64,000 bases of DNA from assembly GCA_021234155.1 (NCBI GenBank), contig JAJEKV010000030.1, positions 17,104,003 through 17,168,002 on the forward strand, in the 5' to 3' direction. This document shows positions 1 through 11,245 of the stretch, piece by piece. This DNA comes from Isoetes taiwanensis (Eukaryota; Streptophyta; Lycopodiopsida; Isoetales; Isoetaceae). The position numbers and the translations under genes are program-made. The notes under the pieces are model-generated. The model was not told the DNA's origin and made no database searches. It saw only the letters and a program-made list of their open reading frames with translations. Position 1 is the stretch's first letter. Every line of letters starts with the position of its first letter.

Positions 1-1849
1 CAGGTCCATTTTAAATCAATAACTTCTTTACCTTAGTCAATCTCAAGCTGAATTTTAGAATATTGGTATTTCATGAGCTCTTCTATCAATAAAAAATATC
101 TATTGCTAGTTTTGGGCTAAAACTTTTAGTATTAGTTCTAAGTTATCATCAAATGTTTTCAATGTTTGATCTCTAGATTTGTGCCTTGAGGATGAACTTC
201 AAACACCATATTTCAAAGCTTCCCAAAGTTAAGAAAGCAATTCAAGATGAACTAAGGAAAAATATGAAAAGGTATGACTAAAGAAGATCAAGATAGACTG
301 CTACATCGATGCCAATTATTGGTCCACATGACCTTTCATTTCAAAGTTAAGAACATCATCATCTTAGTCAATTCTTTAGAATATAGTTTATACCACATTA
401 TATATATGATAACATTAGTTGGTTAGGGAGGATTATCTATCTAAAGGGTGATATCGGGCAACGCGAAATTAAGTAGTTAAAGGCTACTTTGAATGCACGA
501 GGAAGTCCACTTACACCTTTCAAAGACTATCTTATAGACAATGAGAAATCATAATATCATTATAGGGGACAAAATGAATAGAGCCAGTGCAAAAAAATAG
601 AGAAATTTTCTCAATCCACTTGGTTTAATCCTGGACCTATAAATAGCTCATGCTTATTTATATTCAAATCTTGTATATAATATATTATTCTAACATGAAA
701 TTTGAGATATATATTGCCAACAAAGGTTCAAATTTACAAAAATTATAGCCTATCATAAAAGTTGATCTACATGTACTATGGTCCTATTTAGACTATGATA
801 CTTTGGAGCAGCCACACATTGACTAACTTTATAATAGTGAAAAATAAGTTGATTTCTTCATTTTTTCTTCTAATAAGACCACACCAAGGACCTCAATATC
901 CGTTTTTATCAGATATTGTGCCATTTAAAAGACCTATGGGAGAAATGGAGTGCAATAAGTTAATATTTTAGATGAACTAAAAAAACAGGTACGGAAAGTC
1001 TTTTGATCTATTTATTTATAGTCATGGCTAAACTTCATGGTGTTGTCCTCCATTCATCAATAATCATAACTACCTACATCATTGTTGAGTTTTAGACCTA
1101 TAAGGGTATAATTAACGCACTTTGGAACCTTTCTTTGTGTTCATCCTGTTAAAATACTATCTATCTATCTATCTATTAGATCTCGTTTAGATCTAGATAA
1201 TGCATGGTTATACCCTAGTTACATTATATTTATGTTTATAAAGTAAATTCCTATATAGAGTTGATTAGAATGCATCATTTACTATCCCTATGAGACTTAT
1301 AGATGGAGTTTATTGGAGCACTTTAACGTATATTTTTATTTTGAATTCTGTACCATAATTTCTTTAGTTAATAACGATACTAAGATAATATATAAACATC
1401 TAAAAAATTTCTTGCACTATAGCTTGTCTTGTTAAGGACTCATTGTCACAAAAATTAAGTCAAAAGTTGTAATAATAAGAGAAATAATTCTTAAACCTCA
1501 CGCAGCATTTTTAAGCAAGATAGGGTTTGGCGACTTCAATTGACATCAAATGATAGCGGCCAAACATGGAAACATGCAAATCGTTATGTTTTATCATAAT
1601 ATATCAATTACTTTCATATTTAGCAAGGTTTAGGCACTTTTATGCTAGAAAATTGAAGAATGCAGTTCTAGAGTGCTGTAAAAACTTTCTCCAAAATTTG
1701 AAAATCATACCAATATAAAGGTGAATCCAGTAGTCATGAGATTCTCACAAGTCGTTAAGAATCAAGTGAAGACTCAAATAGTGGTGGTATACTTTAAAAT
1801 TAAAATTTCTCTTGTGAGATATAAGGGTTTAAGTGGCAGGGGGTATGGT
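1..1849. other. AT-rich intergenic DNA, no gene seen
   Basis: No open frame here has recognisable protein features. The only clear structure is a short (CTAT)n microsatellite at about 1157-1176. The rest is AT-rich, single-copy-looking plant intergenic sequence. Confidence 0.6.
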
Positions 1850-1883
1850 GGACCATTTCTGGTCCATGGACCAGAAATGGTCC
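1850..1883. repeat. Perfect 34-bp palindrome
   Basis: Each 17-base half (GGACCATTTCTGGTCCA) is followed directly by its exact reverse complement, with no loop. Each half also contains a smaller inverted repeat, GGACC...GGTCC. A perfect 34-mer is not expected by chance in this AT-rich setting. It could be a MITE remnant or a fold-back scar. Confidence 0.9.
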
Positions 1884-1909
1884 CCGGGACAACTCTAGTG
1901 TTAAGAATG

Positions 1910-2000
1910 TTTTTGCTATATTGTTTATGTAGTTCAATGCAGACTTGTCTATAAGTTTTTGCTATATTGTTTATATATACTTCAATGCTGACTGAAAGGG
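1910..2000. repeat. Imperfect tandem duplication, about 46 bp, two copies
   Basis: Both copies begin TTTTTGCTATATTGTTTAT and run through TTCAATGC. The first starts at about 1910 and the second at about 1956. From here to about 2300 the sequence is loosely repetitive (recurring GTGCTTA and GTCATGCAG), with no gene seen. Confidence 0.7.
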
Positions 2001-2544
2001 ATGCTTAAAACTTATCAAGTGCTTAAAAAAAAAATTGCCTGCAAGTGCTAGTCTGGTATGAGTCTTAATGGCAGTTATTGCTTATTGTCATGCAGTGACA
2101 GTTACTTTTATGTCATGCAGTTAAGGTGCAGTGTCATCATGTGCTTACTGTCATGCAATTAAGGTGCAGTGCTTATTGTTAAGCTATATAACTGTTTAAA
2201 GGTAGCTGTTTATTGCATAAGTGCTCGTGTGTTCCAATGCTTACTCACTGGCACTGCTGAAACTGATTAAAATGCTTAGTGCTTGAAACTAATTAAAGAG
2301 CTAGAAACCTTTGTTACATTCAAGCGAGAATCTGAATGGGTACACAGAATTGAACTTCATAAATTTGATAGATAGACAAAAATAACATTTGATAGAAGAA
2401 GAAGAGATTTCAATGAAACAAAGATAGAAACAAAGTTACAAAAAAGTTTGATGGAAACAAGATTTTTTATAAAAAAAGGCCCTTAGGCCAGTGTACACAA
2501 AACTCATTATACAAAATTTTTACAAAATTTCGGCCCTAAGGCCA

Positions 2545-2670
2545 GTGTCTTCTTCGGGGGGGTCTTCAAGGGGGTGTCTTCTTCAAGGGGGTGTCTTCTT
2601 CAAGGCGAGGGTGTCTTCTTCAAGGGTGTCTTCTTCAAGGGGAGGGGGGTGTCTTCTTCATCATCTTCTT
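2545..2670. repeat. GTCTTCTTCAAGGGG minisatellite
   Basis: About seven degenerate copies of a 17-20 bp unit (GGGGGTGTCTTCTTCAA) lie in tandem. They sit just downstream, on the minus strand, of an acidic exon candidate and may lie in its first intron. Confidence 0.8.
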
Positions 2671-2764
2671 ACGCATCTTCATTCTCCATCTCAAACAAAT
2701 GAAAATGGAAGATTAAACAAAACGAAAAATTGAAAAAACGTAAGACAAATGAAAATGCATGTAC

Positions 2765-2924
2765 CTTTAAGGACCGCCCTGAACTCCTCCAAGTCGGCTT
2801 CCTCTTCTTCCTCTTCCTCTTCTTCTTCTTCCTCTTCTTCTTCTTCTTCTTTGTCGGACGAATCCTCTTCTTCTGATTCGCCTATCCAACCCCAGAAAGA
2901 TGCTGTTGACGTATTATTCCTCAT
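2765..2924 (-). CDS. Possible first exon of an acidic protein (unrecognised)
   Basis: The frame opens with Met at 2924 and encodes a short hydrophilic stretch (SFWGWIGESEEEDSSDK), then an uninterrupted run of about 17 Glu and ADLEEFRAVLK. It reaches a good splice donor (AAAG/GTACATG) at 2765/2764. A Met followed by an acidic first exon and a consensus donor is what a plant first exon looks like. However, a poly-Glu run is also what any TTC/CTC microsatellite encodes, and the opposite strand reads poly-Ser. I found no downstream exon, and the intron side is the minisatellite at 2545-2670. The function is unknown and it may be a truncated gene or chance. Confidence 0.25.
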
Positions 2925-2992
2925 GAATTTTTCCGATTCTCATTTTCTCGATTCCTCATAGGAATCAAGATGAGGAATCGAATCGACTCTCC

Positions 2993-3166
2993 TCAAACCG
3001 GGAGGCGGAGGAGTGGGCAGGAGAGGCAGGCAGAGTGGGTAGGAGAGGAGGCAACAGAGGCGAAGAAGAATTTCCGGCAGAGGCGGGAAGAGGGAGGGAA
3101 CACCTCTTCGACGCTTAGTAAGCGCCTCTTCGAGGTCACCTCCAGCTCCTCTTCTCTTGCTCGCTT
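2993..3166 (-). CDS. Small Arg/Ser-rich frame, unrecognised
   Basis: A minus-strand frame beginning near MKRAREEELEVTSKRR is basic, then Pro/Ser-rich, and stops near 2993. It lies upstream of the acidic exon candidate in a locally GC-richer stretch (about 2990-3330) that resembles a plant 5' UTR or first exon. I do not recognise a domain. It could be transcribed leader sequence of the acidic exon candidate. Confidence 0.15.
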   Translation of the reverse strand, partial: KRAREEELEVTSKRRLLSVEEVFPPSSRLCRKFFFASVASSPTHSACLSCPLLRLPV

Positions 3167-3769
3167 CATGCCGGAAGAATTGGTAGGCAGAATGGGCGGA
3201 AGAATTGGGAGGCGGAGTGCGGAGCTTGTGAGGAATTGGCGGAGCGTGAGCGTGAGAGAAGAGCTTACGCTAGGCTTCACTTGCTTAAATCCTCGTGGCT
3301 TAGGCGCGCCCGCTGTACCTAAAAACCTCACACGCCGCAAACAATTAATTGCAACCGTGCTTAAATATTTAGTAACCAAATAATTGACACATGTCACATC
3401 GAGGAAATGCCTTGACAATATAATTTTGCCAAGAATGTTGGGATAGTGATGGTACCAAAATAAATAATTGAACCTTATTCCAATGTCACAAATCTACATT
3501 CTTATAAACAACAATTCAATCTTCATTTCGGCATGCGTGTCCATGCACACCACCCTTGTGCATCCTCACTATTGTTAATATATATAAAAATATGTGCTTA
3601 CGTGCTTAGGTGCTGGAACAACAAATCACTTGAAAAGAATAACATCAATTTCGTTAAGTGTCAAACAATTACATTGTTATTGGGAGACTGGCCATAATTT
3701 TTCATGGGTCTCTGTGAAATTACGTACATGTCATTGCCTTCTATTTTTCCATATCAATTTTAGGATATC

Positions 3770-6398
3770 TTACCACATGGTCTGTGCACCTGAGGCTTCG
3801 GGTTGTTTAGTGAGCAACATATACTTGAAATTACCCAAGAATTGATAATACAATCCACTTAAGATAACCTCATGCACTCCAAATTTTTGCCCCCATCCAT
3901 CTTTGTATGAATCTTCAAGTGTGCATTTGGGTTCTGTGCACTTGAGGATGTAGAAGTCCACACCCTCTGAATTGTCTACCTCCGCATTCACTGCAAAATT
4001 GTCACCTACCTCTACCAAATTACTGATCCATTCATTGGCTTGTTCAAGAGTCTCCTTTTTCTTCTCAACTCCCCGGTTTTAAGTCAGGTTACCTCCCACT
4101 TTCCAAATCTACACTGTATTGATGCAGAGTCCCAATTATGATCCATGCAAAACGAGCAGAAACATGATAGGCATCTATGAGCAAGCCTGTTTGGTCTACT
4201 CCTGCTGACAGGTCTGATCTGATGAATCTTCTTTGTGCCTTTGAGTGTTTCAATTTCATATTCTTCCATGTTTGCCACAACAAAGGTTCAATTTCCCAAA
4301 AATATCTTTTGATCTCATCTGTTTCATCGACCGGTAGATCTATTTGAAATATGTACCACGAGAATTTTACAATATCTTTAGCATGCCTCAGTTGCACACC
4401 ATTGGGTTTGAGTTGTTCCTTACTTAGCAGCCTTTTGATAACAGCACCTGCACCATCATGTTCACCTTTACCATGAGCAGTGGCAAAGTAGTTCCACACT
4501 ATTTCCTTGTCATTGATTGTGAAGTACCTGCCTAAGAAAAAAAAAGGTTTTCCTGACTTGAATTGTGATGAGCAGCCATCACTCCAAACCCAATGCTTCT
4601 CATACTCTATTTCCTGTTCCTTAAGCCATGCAACATGCTTTTGTAGGCAGTGTTCCACAAATAATGAGTCATGCACTTTATCATCAGAAATGTAAAAGTG
4701 AGTCTCTTTTATGATCTTCCTACCATTGTTGAGTCTATTCCTGATCTGCTCCAACCTTCTGTTCTTTTTTTCTTCTTTGGACAGTCTTCTTCTGTCTGCA
4801 CAGGAACAGGAATATCAGCACTTTTGTCATGTCTATATGTTATGTGAACAAGTATAGAAACTTGATGCAGTATGCCGCTCATTGACCTGGGCTCATTCTG
4901 AATTTTGATCTTTGTAATTTTTACTGCAAAAGTCAATAACGATACAATTGTATCTTAAAATGATGACACACATTGTTTAAACCGATTGGCCCCGCCAATG
5001 TGCTATGTAATTGTGTGGAACAAAATCTGATATTACCTTCTTCACTTCCTCTTGAAACTCTTTGGGACTTCTCTCATTCAGACTAATCTCAAAGACAGTT
5101 TGTACCTCAAAGCCTTTCTTGGATCCCCAATTCTCTGTCCCGGTCCACGTGGTTGCTTTTCAAATGTCTTCCAAGTAACTAGTAATCAACCTGTGCCATC
5201 CATTTCCTATGGACATTTTCTAATTCTATCCAACCCACATTTTTTACACGCCAACATCAAGCAGTTATGATCAAACCACTCCTCATCATCACCTTTGCTG
5301 CAGACCACTTGTCTCCATAAATCACTGGTGCACTTGATTGTATGCTCCTTGGCTGCACATTCTGGGCCAGGGCCACAAATCTCACAGTGGCAGTTGCAAT
5401 TGTCATGAACTCCACCCGATTTTCTCAGGCTGTTCAATCCCTGCATGATGTATTCAAATTTCAAGTGGTAAATGCAACGACATGTATGCCTCTCCACGCA
5501 TCCTCCTTACAAAACTTCGGTTTCAACCTCTCAAAAAGTCTGCAATGCAATTTTGATATGAGGATTCTCCTCTCTAAACCCGAGGTAGAATTGCAACCTA
5601 GGGGAAATCGTGTGAATGCCAAATAAATGCTACATATAATGAACCCTACAATATAGGATGAATACTTACTTGGCTGACTTCAAGAAGGTGAATTGGATGT
5701 TCCATCTTTATTCCTGTCTCTGATACATACTTCCTCACGTCTTTCTTGTATGGAGAAACTCTTGTATTTTCTGTCCAGAACTTGATAACAGCTTCTCTAT
5801 TGTGATCTAACATGCTATCCATCCGCTTCCTCCTCCTGAACATTGACCAAGGTCCTTCCCCTTTGTTAGCTTGCACCCTTCTTTGAAAAGCATTTGAAAT
5901 TGTTTTTCTGGGATCTCTGAGCAATCTGGCCACTTCTGCTTGATTCAATGGCTTGACACCATTTGTACCTGCTGCTGCCATTATCAGGGTGGACTTCCTT
6001 GCACGAAGCATGTCATAATTCCTCTCAAACTTATGTTCTTGCATTGTTTCCTTCAAATTCTTCACCATTTGCTCGGCCATAGTAACCTGCTTAGATTTCT
6101 TTATAGAAGCAATTGGTAAATCCCTTGCCCTCCAAAGAAGACTGTCAAGGATGTGGCCTTTGTCATTGTCATCAACATTTGTACTAATTTGGTTGAATAC
6201 TTCATAAATTTCTCCTGAAATTTCTCTTATTCTGCGGTCACTCAGTCTCAATTTCTTATTCTTCTTTGAAGGCGAATCTTTAGAAGGGGAATTCTTCTTC
6301 ATTGCTACCTTCTTTGCATACAATCTCTGCCTCTGATCTCTCTTCCTTGCTGCATCAATGGCTCTGTAAATTGAACGGGGAGAGGAATTGGGTTTCAT
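3770..6398 (-). pseudogene. Decayed transposase-like gene (SDGC..QFK / HGKG..DG.G type)
   Basis: Reading from 6398 down, the first block (6398-5672) is basic, has a helix-turn-helix-like segment (QAEVARLLRDPRKTISNAF) and ends at a consensus donor (CCAA/GTAAGT). A Cys-rich block (about 5600-5207; CRCIYH, CNCHCEICG, CKKCG) follows an acceptor near 5606. The next block (5207-4980; PKEFQEEVKKV, HNYIAHW) leads to an IDF..KNY segment, which looks like the first acidic active-site region. Then come HWVWSDGCSSQFKS and FATAHGKGEHDGAGAVIKR (4754-4089), and a C-terminal block GDNFAVNAE...GVDFYILKCT (4018-3770). I associate this motif series with an RNase-H-fold transposase-like family shared by seed-free plants and animals; that is from memory. 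Single-base frameshifts break it near 5544, 5510, 5200 and 4915. Several fall in homopolymers and two compensate each other, so the copy is either decaying or affected by sequence error. Confidence 0.55.
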
Positions 6399-6511
6399 CT
6401 ATCCCGGATTTCTGTGTATTGCAAAATTGGTGAGGGCAAATTGTTGAATTTCGGTTCAGGCAATGCTTGGAAACAATTAGTCCCTCCATTTTGCTTGAAT
6501 TCAAGATGGGT

Positions 6512-6541
6512 TAGCCCGCCATCCAGGAATATGGCGGGCTA
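6512..6541. repeat. 11-bp stem, 8-base loop hairpin
   Basis: TAGCCCGCCAT (6512-6522) and its exact reverse complement (6531-6541) flank an 8-base loop. It lies about 110 bp 5' of the transposase-like gene start. It could be part of a terminal or subterminal inverted repeat of that element, or a regulatory hairpin. Confidence 0.8.
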
Positions 6542-6559
6542 CAGGCATTCATGTTTCCG

Positions 6560-7205
6560 GCACCAAACATGTTCATGATTCTCTCAGCCTGTCATTTGAC
6601 GGGCGCGCACCCTACATGTCAATACTTCAATCACGCACATCGTGTTTAAAACACACCGATTTTAAGCACTTGTAAGCGGCGTCCGGACGGTGATTTCTGC
6701 TACCCAGTACCGATTTTGCACCCTTTGCTTGTTGGGACTATGTTCAATGTTGTTGTCATTGCCCTTTGCAAATCGCACTGAGGAGCATCTAGCAATCTTT
6801 GTTGAAAGATCAACCACAACCTTAAATAAAGCTTTGAACAATAAGGGTCTCATCTAGCACCAAAACCCCTTGATCAGGCACAACCTTTGCTCTCCCCTCT
6901 CCCATGAGTAGATACATGAATTGCCCACTAATGCTGCACTTATTCCAAATTCTTTCGCCACCCAAATGGATGATCCTGGCTCCACTTTCTAGTACATTTG
7001 GTCTTGTCACCTTCATGTTCATAAAGTCCCCAAATATCGTTATTGGAGACATCATGTAATCGAAGTTGTTCTTCCTGTAGTAGCAAAGAGCTATTTAATA
7101 CCTAACATTTCACTGAACAACTATGAAGCTTTTGATCTAAGTAAAAGATATCAATTTGCAAACTTAACAACTAATTTAAAACATCAAATCAATTAATATT
7201 AGTTC
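6560..7205. other. Region upstream of the transposase-like gene, no recognised gene
   Basis: Two short minus-strand frames (6662-6853 and 6822-7055) look weakly coding (MKVTRPNVLESGARIIHLGG) but match no family I know. They may be further eroded exons of the same mobile element. Confidence 0.3.
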
Positions 7206-7660
7206 AAACTAAACAATCCCTCTGCAACATGACTGAATAGATAAAACCAACCTGGACTTGAATGATCTCCGTAGCATTATTATTTAATAAATACCTTTTC
7301 CTCTTCTTTGACTCCAAAAGCTCTAGCCATTACGTTTTGGCTGAAACCTCATAAATTATCATTTCTTCCAGCTAAATACATGCAATATAATTCTTCTCCT
7401 CCATTGCATTGTTGAAACAAATATTATTTCAAACTTAAACAATCCCTCTGCAACATGACTTGCAACATGACTGATTAGATAAAACCAACCTGGACTTGAA
7501 TGATCTCTGTAGCATTATTATTTAATAAATACCTTTTCCTCTTCAACTTCAAAAGCTCTAGCCATTAAGTCTTGCCTGAAACCTCATAAATTGTCATTTC
7601 TTCCAGCTAAATACATGCAATATAACTCTTCTCCTCCATTGCATTGTTGAAACAAATAGC
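7206..7660. repeat. Tandem duplication, unit about 225 bp
   Basis: The segments 7206-7425 and 7433-7660 share nearly their whole length, from AACAATCCCTCTGCAACATG through TTGTTGAAACAAATA. They differ by scattered substitutions and small indels, so this is an old duplication. No coding content is evident. Confidence 0.85.
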
Positions 7661-7944
7661 TCTAAAAGCCGTACTCACAGAACTCCAAAGCTAACTGATC
7701 CATCCAGCTGGGACTGCAAACAGGTTCCCAGCATAAATTATGCAATTGTTATTAGTCTACTTACACCAAGAAGTTCCATCACGTTGTATAGTATATGCTT
7801 ATTGGTGGTGTTATCATTACTACATGGTAGATCAGATCTATTATGCCATATGTTTATGAACTCAACCATCATGAAGTTAAAGAAATAATGATTTTTCTTG
7901 TAGTATGGTTATGAATATGAACTTGACTATATTGGATTTGAAGT

Positions 7945-7997
7945 AATAAGATAAGATAAGATAAGATAAGATAAGATAAGATAAGATAAGATAAGAT
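7945..7997. repeat. (ATAAG)n microsatellite
   Basis: About ten copies of the pentamer ATAAG. The array is followed directly by TTTTTTACGTCCACGG. Nearly the same motif follows a GAATA-type repeat in the small MITE at 63262-63385, which suggests the array is the end of a mobile element of the same family. Confidence 0.9.
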
Positions 7998-9067
7998 GAT
8001 TTTTTACGTCCACGGGAACATGATCATACTGTAAAAAATCTGTCATGAACCTAGTATGAAGTAAAAATAACTTACCACACATGTAGTGGGATCATTGGAT
8101 GGCGCAGACCAGCAATAGCCCCGCCTTAAGAGATGTAACACAAGGTATGAAGATTACCATATATGGGCAAGTACATTCCCTGGAAACCCAATTCTAAAAT
8201 TGCCATTTGGGCATTTGCATGGAGCAAAGCAGTTGAGACATTCAGCAATGTCCAAAGCCCGTACGTTGGATTGCACATCTACCTCGGGTTGTGGCAGCAT
8301 TAGATAAGATAAAGATTTTCTCTTTCCTCCTTTTCTGGATGCTTTGCACGTTTGGGACGTGTCATTAAAAGGCTGGAATCAAGAAGAAGTGCAATTACCA
8401 AGAGGAAGAGGTGTCTAATCCAGATGAGTTGTTTGGAATATAGTTGGTCGAATATAGTTGGGCTGAAATGTTTCATCATAAGAGCTGTGCAGTATATTCA
8501 AATATCTTTATGGAGGAAATCTCTACAGAACTGGTTAAGAGGTTGGGTTGGTCCACAAAAGCTGGAATATGCTATTAAGTGCCTGGCTATAATAGGACAG
8601 CAATTCAATCAATGAAAAATAAGATCTCAAGGCAACTAAAGGTGTAGGCATGAGTGTCATCCTAGGCATGAGAGGGCGCTGTCTCCACGGCCACGTTGGA
8701 AGAAGCATCCTCTTCCTATGCCGGGAGATTAGTCTTGCATCCATGTAAATTGTAATTAATCGGTGGTTACCTAACAACCAACTTTATAATAATTAAATGT
8801 GTACTAACGTAGTGTTGAACCTGCAGGCCAATAGGAGAGTCTAGCGGCAGGAAGGTCACACTGCGAAGACTTGCAACACATAATTTTGTCATGATGTATT
8901 GTAAGGGAACGATGTGGAACCTGAAGTAGGAAATTTTGGAACTATGTTTATAATAATGGTATAAGCCATAAAATTTTTGTGAATAATAAACGATAAAGCA
9001 AGAGGATGAAATAACCTCTTATCGTAGTATAATATTAAACAAGGATGTGTTATGAATAATCAAAATA
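7998..9067. other. No gene recognised; possibly interior remnant of the LTR element
   Basis: The stretch upstream of the polypurine tract and 3' LTR contains an 87-codon frame at 8352-8615 with no recognised domain. It should contain the end of the retrotransposon polyprotein if the element was ever complete, but I see no protease, RT or integrase motif. Confidence 0.35.
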
Positions 9068-9075
9068 TATATTAC

Positions 9076-9636
9076 CAATGTTGTTAAGTACGTCAAAATC
9101 CGTACGTTTAAAAAACGTTTTTTAAGATTTTTTGAAGATTTTTAAAATTTTTGAAAAAAATCTTTAAAAACGTATTTTATATAAAATACGTTAAAAATCT
9201 TCAAAATCCTTAAAAATCCTTAAAAATCTTTAAAAATCCTTAGACTGTGAATTTTTTTATCCAAATATATGATATTCTTAAACTTATTTATCTTTGTATA
9301 TAAAATTCTTATACTTCTTAACCTCTATAATAATGTTTTTCTGAACTTTCTTAAGAGTTGCATGGCAAAACAACCATGATATCTTTGTACTTGAACTTAA
9401 TCGTTTCTAATAGTAGTATAAGCTTCTGATTTACTTGTTGTATGCTACATCTTATAACTTGTAGCAATAATGTGCATTTTAACAGTAGTAAATATGTCCA
9501 ATAAAGCAGTGCAAAGAATGTGCAATTTTTTATTTTTTATTTTTTGACCATACCAAATCATAAAAATCCTTTAAAATACGTAAGGATTTTTATAGAAGTA
9601 CTTTAAAAATAAAAAACGGGTTTTTTAACAACATTG
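9076..9636. mobile_element. hAT-type MITE, 561 bp, with 8-bp target duplication
   Basis: The left end is CAATGTTGTTAAG and the right end is its inverse (TTAACAACATTG). The element is flanked by a perfect 8-bp direct repeat, TATATTAC, at 9068-9075 and 9637-9644. An 8-bp target duplication and a CA.TGTTGTTAA terminus are typical of non-autonomous hAT elements. The interior has no coding frame and is rich in AAAATC/GATTTT. It includes a perfect 24-bp palindrome at 9169-9192 (half: AACGTATTTTAT). It appears inserted into the remains of the LTR retrotransposon. Confidence 0.9.
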
Positions 9637-9747
9637 TATATTACCTTAGGGTAATCATGTTGTAAAGTTATATGTATCAAATGTAATTGCAGGATATGCA
9701 GGGTTCCAAGGTGGGGAGACGCGTGATGCTGAGGACAGCATCAATTC

Positions 9748-9759
9748 AAGGTGGGGAGA
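9748..9759 (+). promoter_or_regulatory. Polypurine tract of an LTR retrotransposon
   Basis: AAGGTGGGGAGA lies one base before the TG that opens the LTR. This is the standard position for the primer of plus-strand DNA synthesis. A second, similar AAGGTGGGGAGA lies at about 9709-9720. Confidence 0.7.
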
Positions 9760-9760
9760 T

Positions 9761-11245
9761 TGTGACGTTCCAATATAATATACGCCCCCAATACGTATAT
9801 TATACTGCCACGTCACACGTACTTGTCATCATGACAAGTACTAGCGAGACGTAAAGGGTTGCACCTAGGGGGCAAGGGTTGCACCTAAGGGGCAACCTCG
9901 TAAGTTGTGCATGTTTAATAAACATATGCAACTATAAACCCCATGCCAAATGGCAAAACCCCATTTGGCCAATATTAACCTAACGCTAAGGGTTGCTATA
10001 TAAGGGCTTCCACCTTAAACCCTAAATGATTCTTTCTTTTCACAATTAGGGTTTCTAAGAGCCATTCCAGCCAAGCCACCTAGTTCGTATTGCCAGGCTC
10101 TGAAAAGCCGTCTTTGCACAACAGTTCTTCCAGCAGCAGCAGTCTTCAGCAGGATCAGAGGCATGGACGCATTCCGAGGATCTGGAGCAAGTCAGGCGCC
10201 AGGTAAATAGTCATTCAGTTGTGCAAAGCCGCCTTTTAGCTTGGCAATGAGCTGGTTTAGCATGTTAGTTCAGCCTTAGAGGCCTTATAGATCGAGAGAT
10301 CATAAGCCCTAACAAAAGAACCTAACTTTGGATGTTTAGGTAGGTAGATTAGATGTTATTCTACAATTCAGTTCTTGATGATTATGGTGTTCATTCTATG
10401 CTCTCCCGTGTATTGGGAAGGGGGGTAGAGATCCTAAAAGCCTTGTAGCAGATGTTCCTAGAATAGCCTCATTAATACCCAATTAATGCGGCCTGTGCAC
10501 AAGAGCCCGCCTGGTTGTGGGTGGAGGGGCTAGACCGAGGAAAAAGGGGGACTTGTTCCATCACTGATTGATCCCTCTGGTGTGTAAAGCCTACCAGGGT
10601 TCTTCGTGAGCTAGGCTTAATGGTTTGCCACTGAGTGTGGGCAAGGCATGAGCTCCACACCTTTGGGGTGATGCGTCGCCTTCCATGAGGTTAAGTCGAA
10701 TAAGGGCAGTGGCTCATCGGGACTGAAGAGATGCAACCTAGCAGTAGCCCTCTCTTGGCTATGTACCCGACAGGCTACGGTCCAGTCCCGATACTTTTCA
10801 ATCTACTCTGCAAAGTGTGCATGGGAGGGGCGGATGGAGTGGACTACCTAACAGCCATGTTCTTATGCCAGCCCAATTCATTGCCATGACTCGGTCTGCA
10901 TTGACTTCTGGAGACTCAAGCCGTCAGTCGATCCCCTATGAGTCTGAGCCCTGGGTAGGATCTCCCTATGTTGATGCTATTGATGTTGTAGTACATGTGA
11001 TGTTATGATATGTTCACCCTTCGAGGTGAGTTTATTAATGTATTGATGTTATGTGCTCATGTTTATTCATGCTTCCGCAGCTAGGACAGTCCCGAAGGAA
11101 GATGGGCAAATGACCCATCCACTCTTCCCTGACTGGCCCAGTTCATGGCATTGGTGTCAGGTGGATGGCCCCTGCTAGTTTGGCTATCAGGGGGATGAAC
11201 TCCGCCAACGGATACGGCATCGTAGACGAAGTAGGGGACGTCACA
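9761..11245 (+). mobile_element. 3' LTR of a truncated LTR retrotransposon
   Basis: The 1485-bp segment starts TGTGACG and ends CGTCACA, giving 7-bp inverted ends with the canonical TG...CA, directly after a polypurine tract. It contains a promoter-like region (CCAAT at about 9968, TATA at about 9996). Because the polypurine tract is present on the left, this is a 3' LTR with some internal sequence, not a recombined solo LTR. No second LTR and no gag-pol frame are visible in the window, so the element is 5'-truncated or badly eroded. A short frame at about 10163-10201 (MDAFRGSGASQAP) is followed by a donor-like CAG/GTAAAT and may be a leader exon. Confidence 0.7.
9966..10005 (+). promoter_or_regulatory. 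LTR core promoter (CCAAT and TATA)
   Basis: TTGGCCAAT at about 9965-9973 is followed 23 bp later by CTATATAAGG at 9996-10005. Spacing and position within the LTR fit the U3 promoter of a retrotransposon, with transcription starting around 10030. Confidence 0.6.

Noticed and set aside
2749-2961. Plus-strand poly-Ser frame
   Set aside because: It is a TCC/TTC microsatellite; the minus-strand acidic reading has a better exon context.
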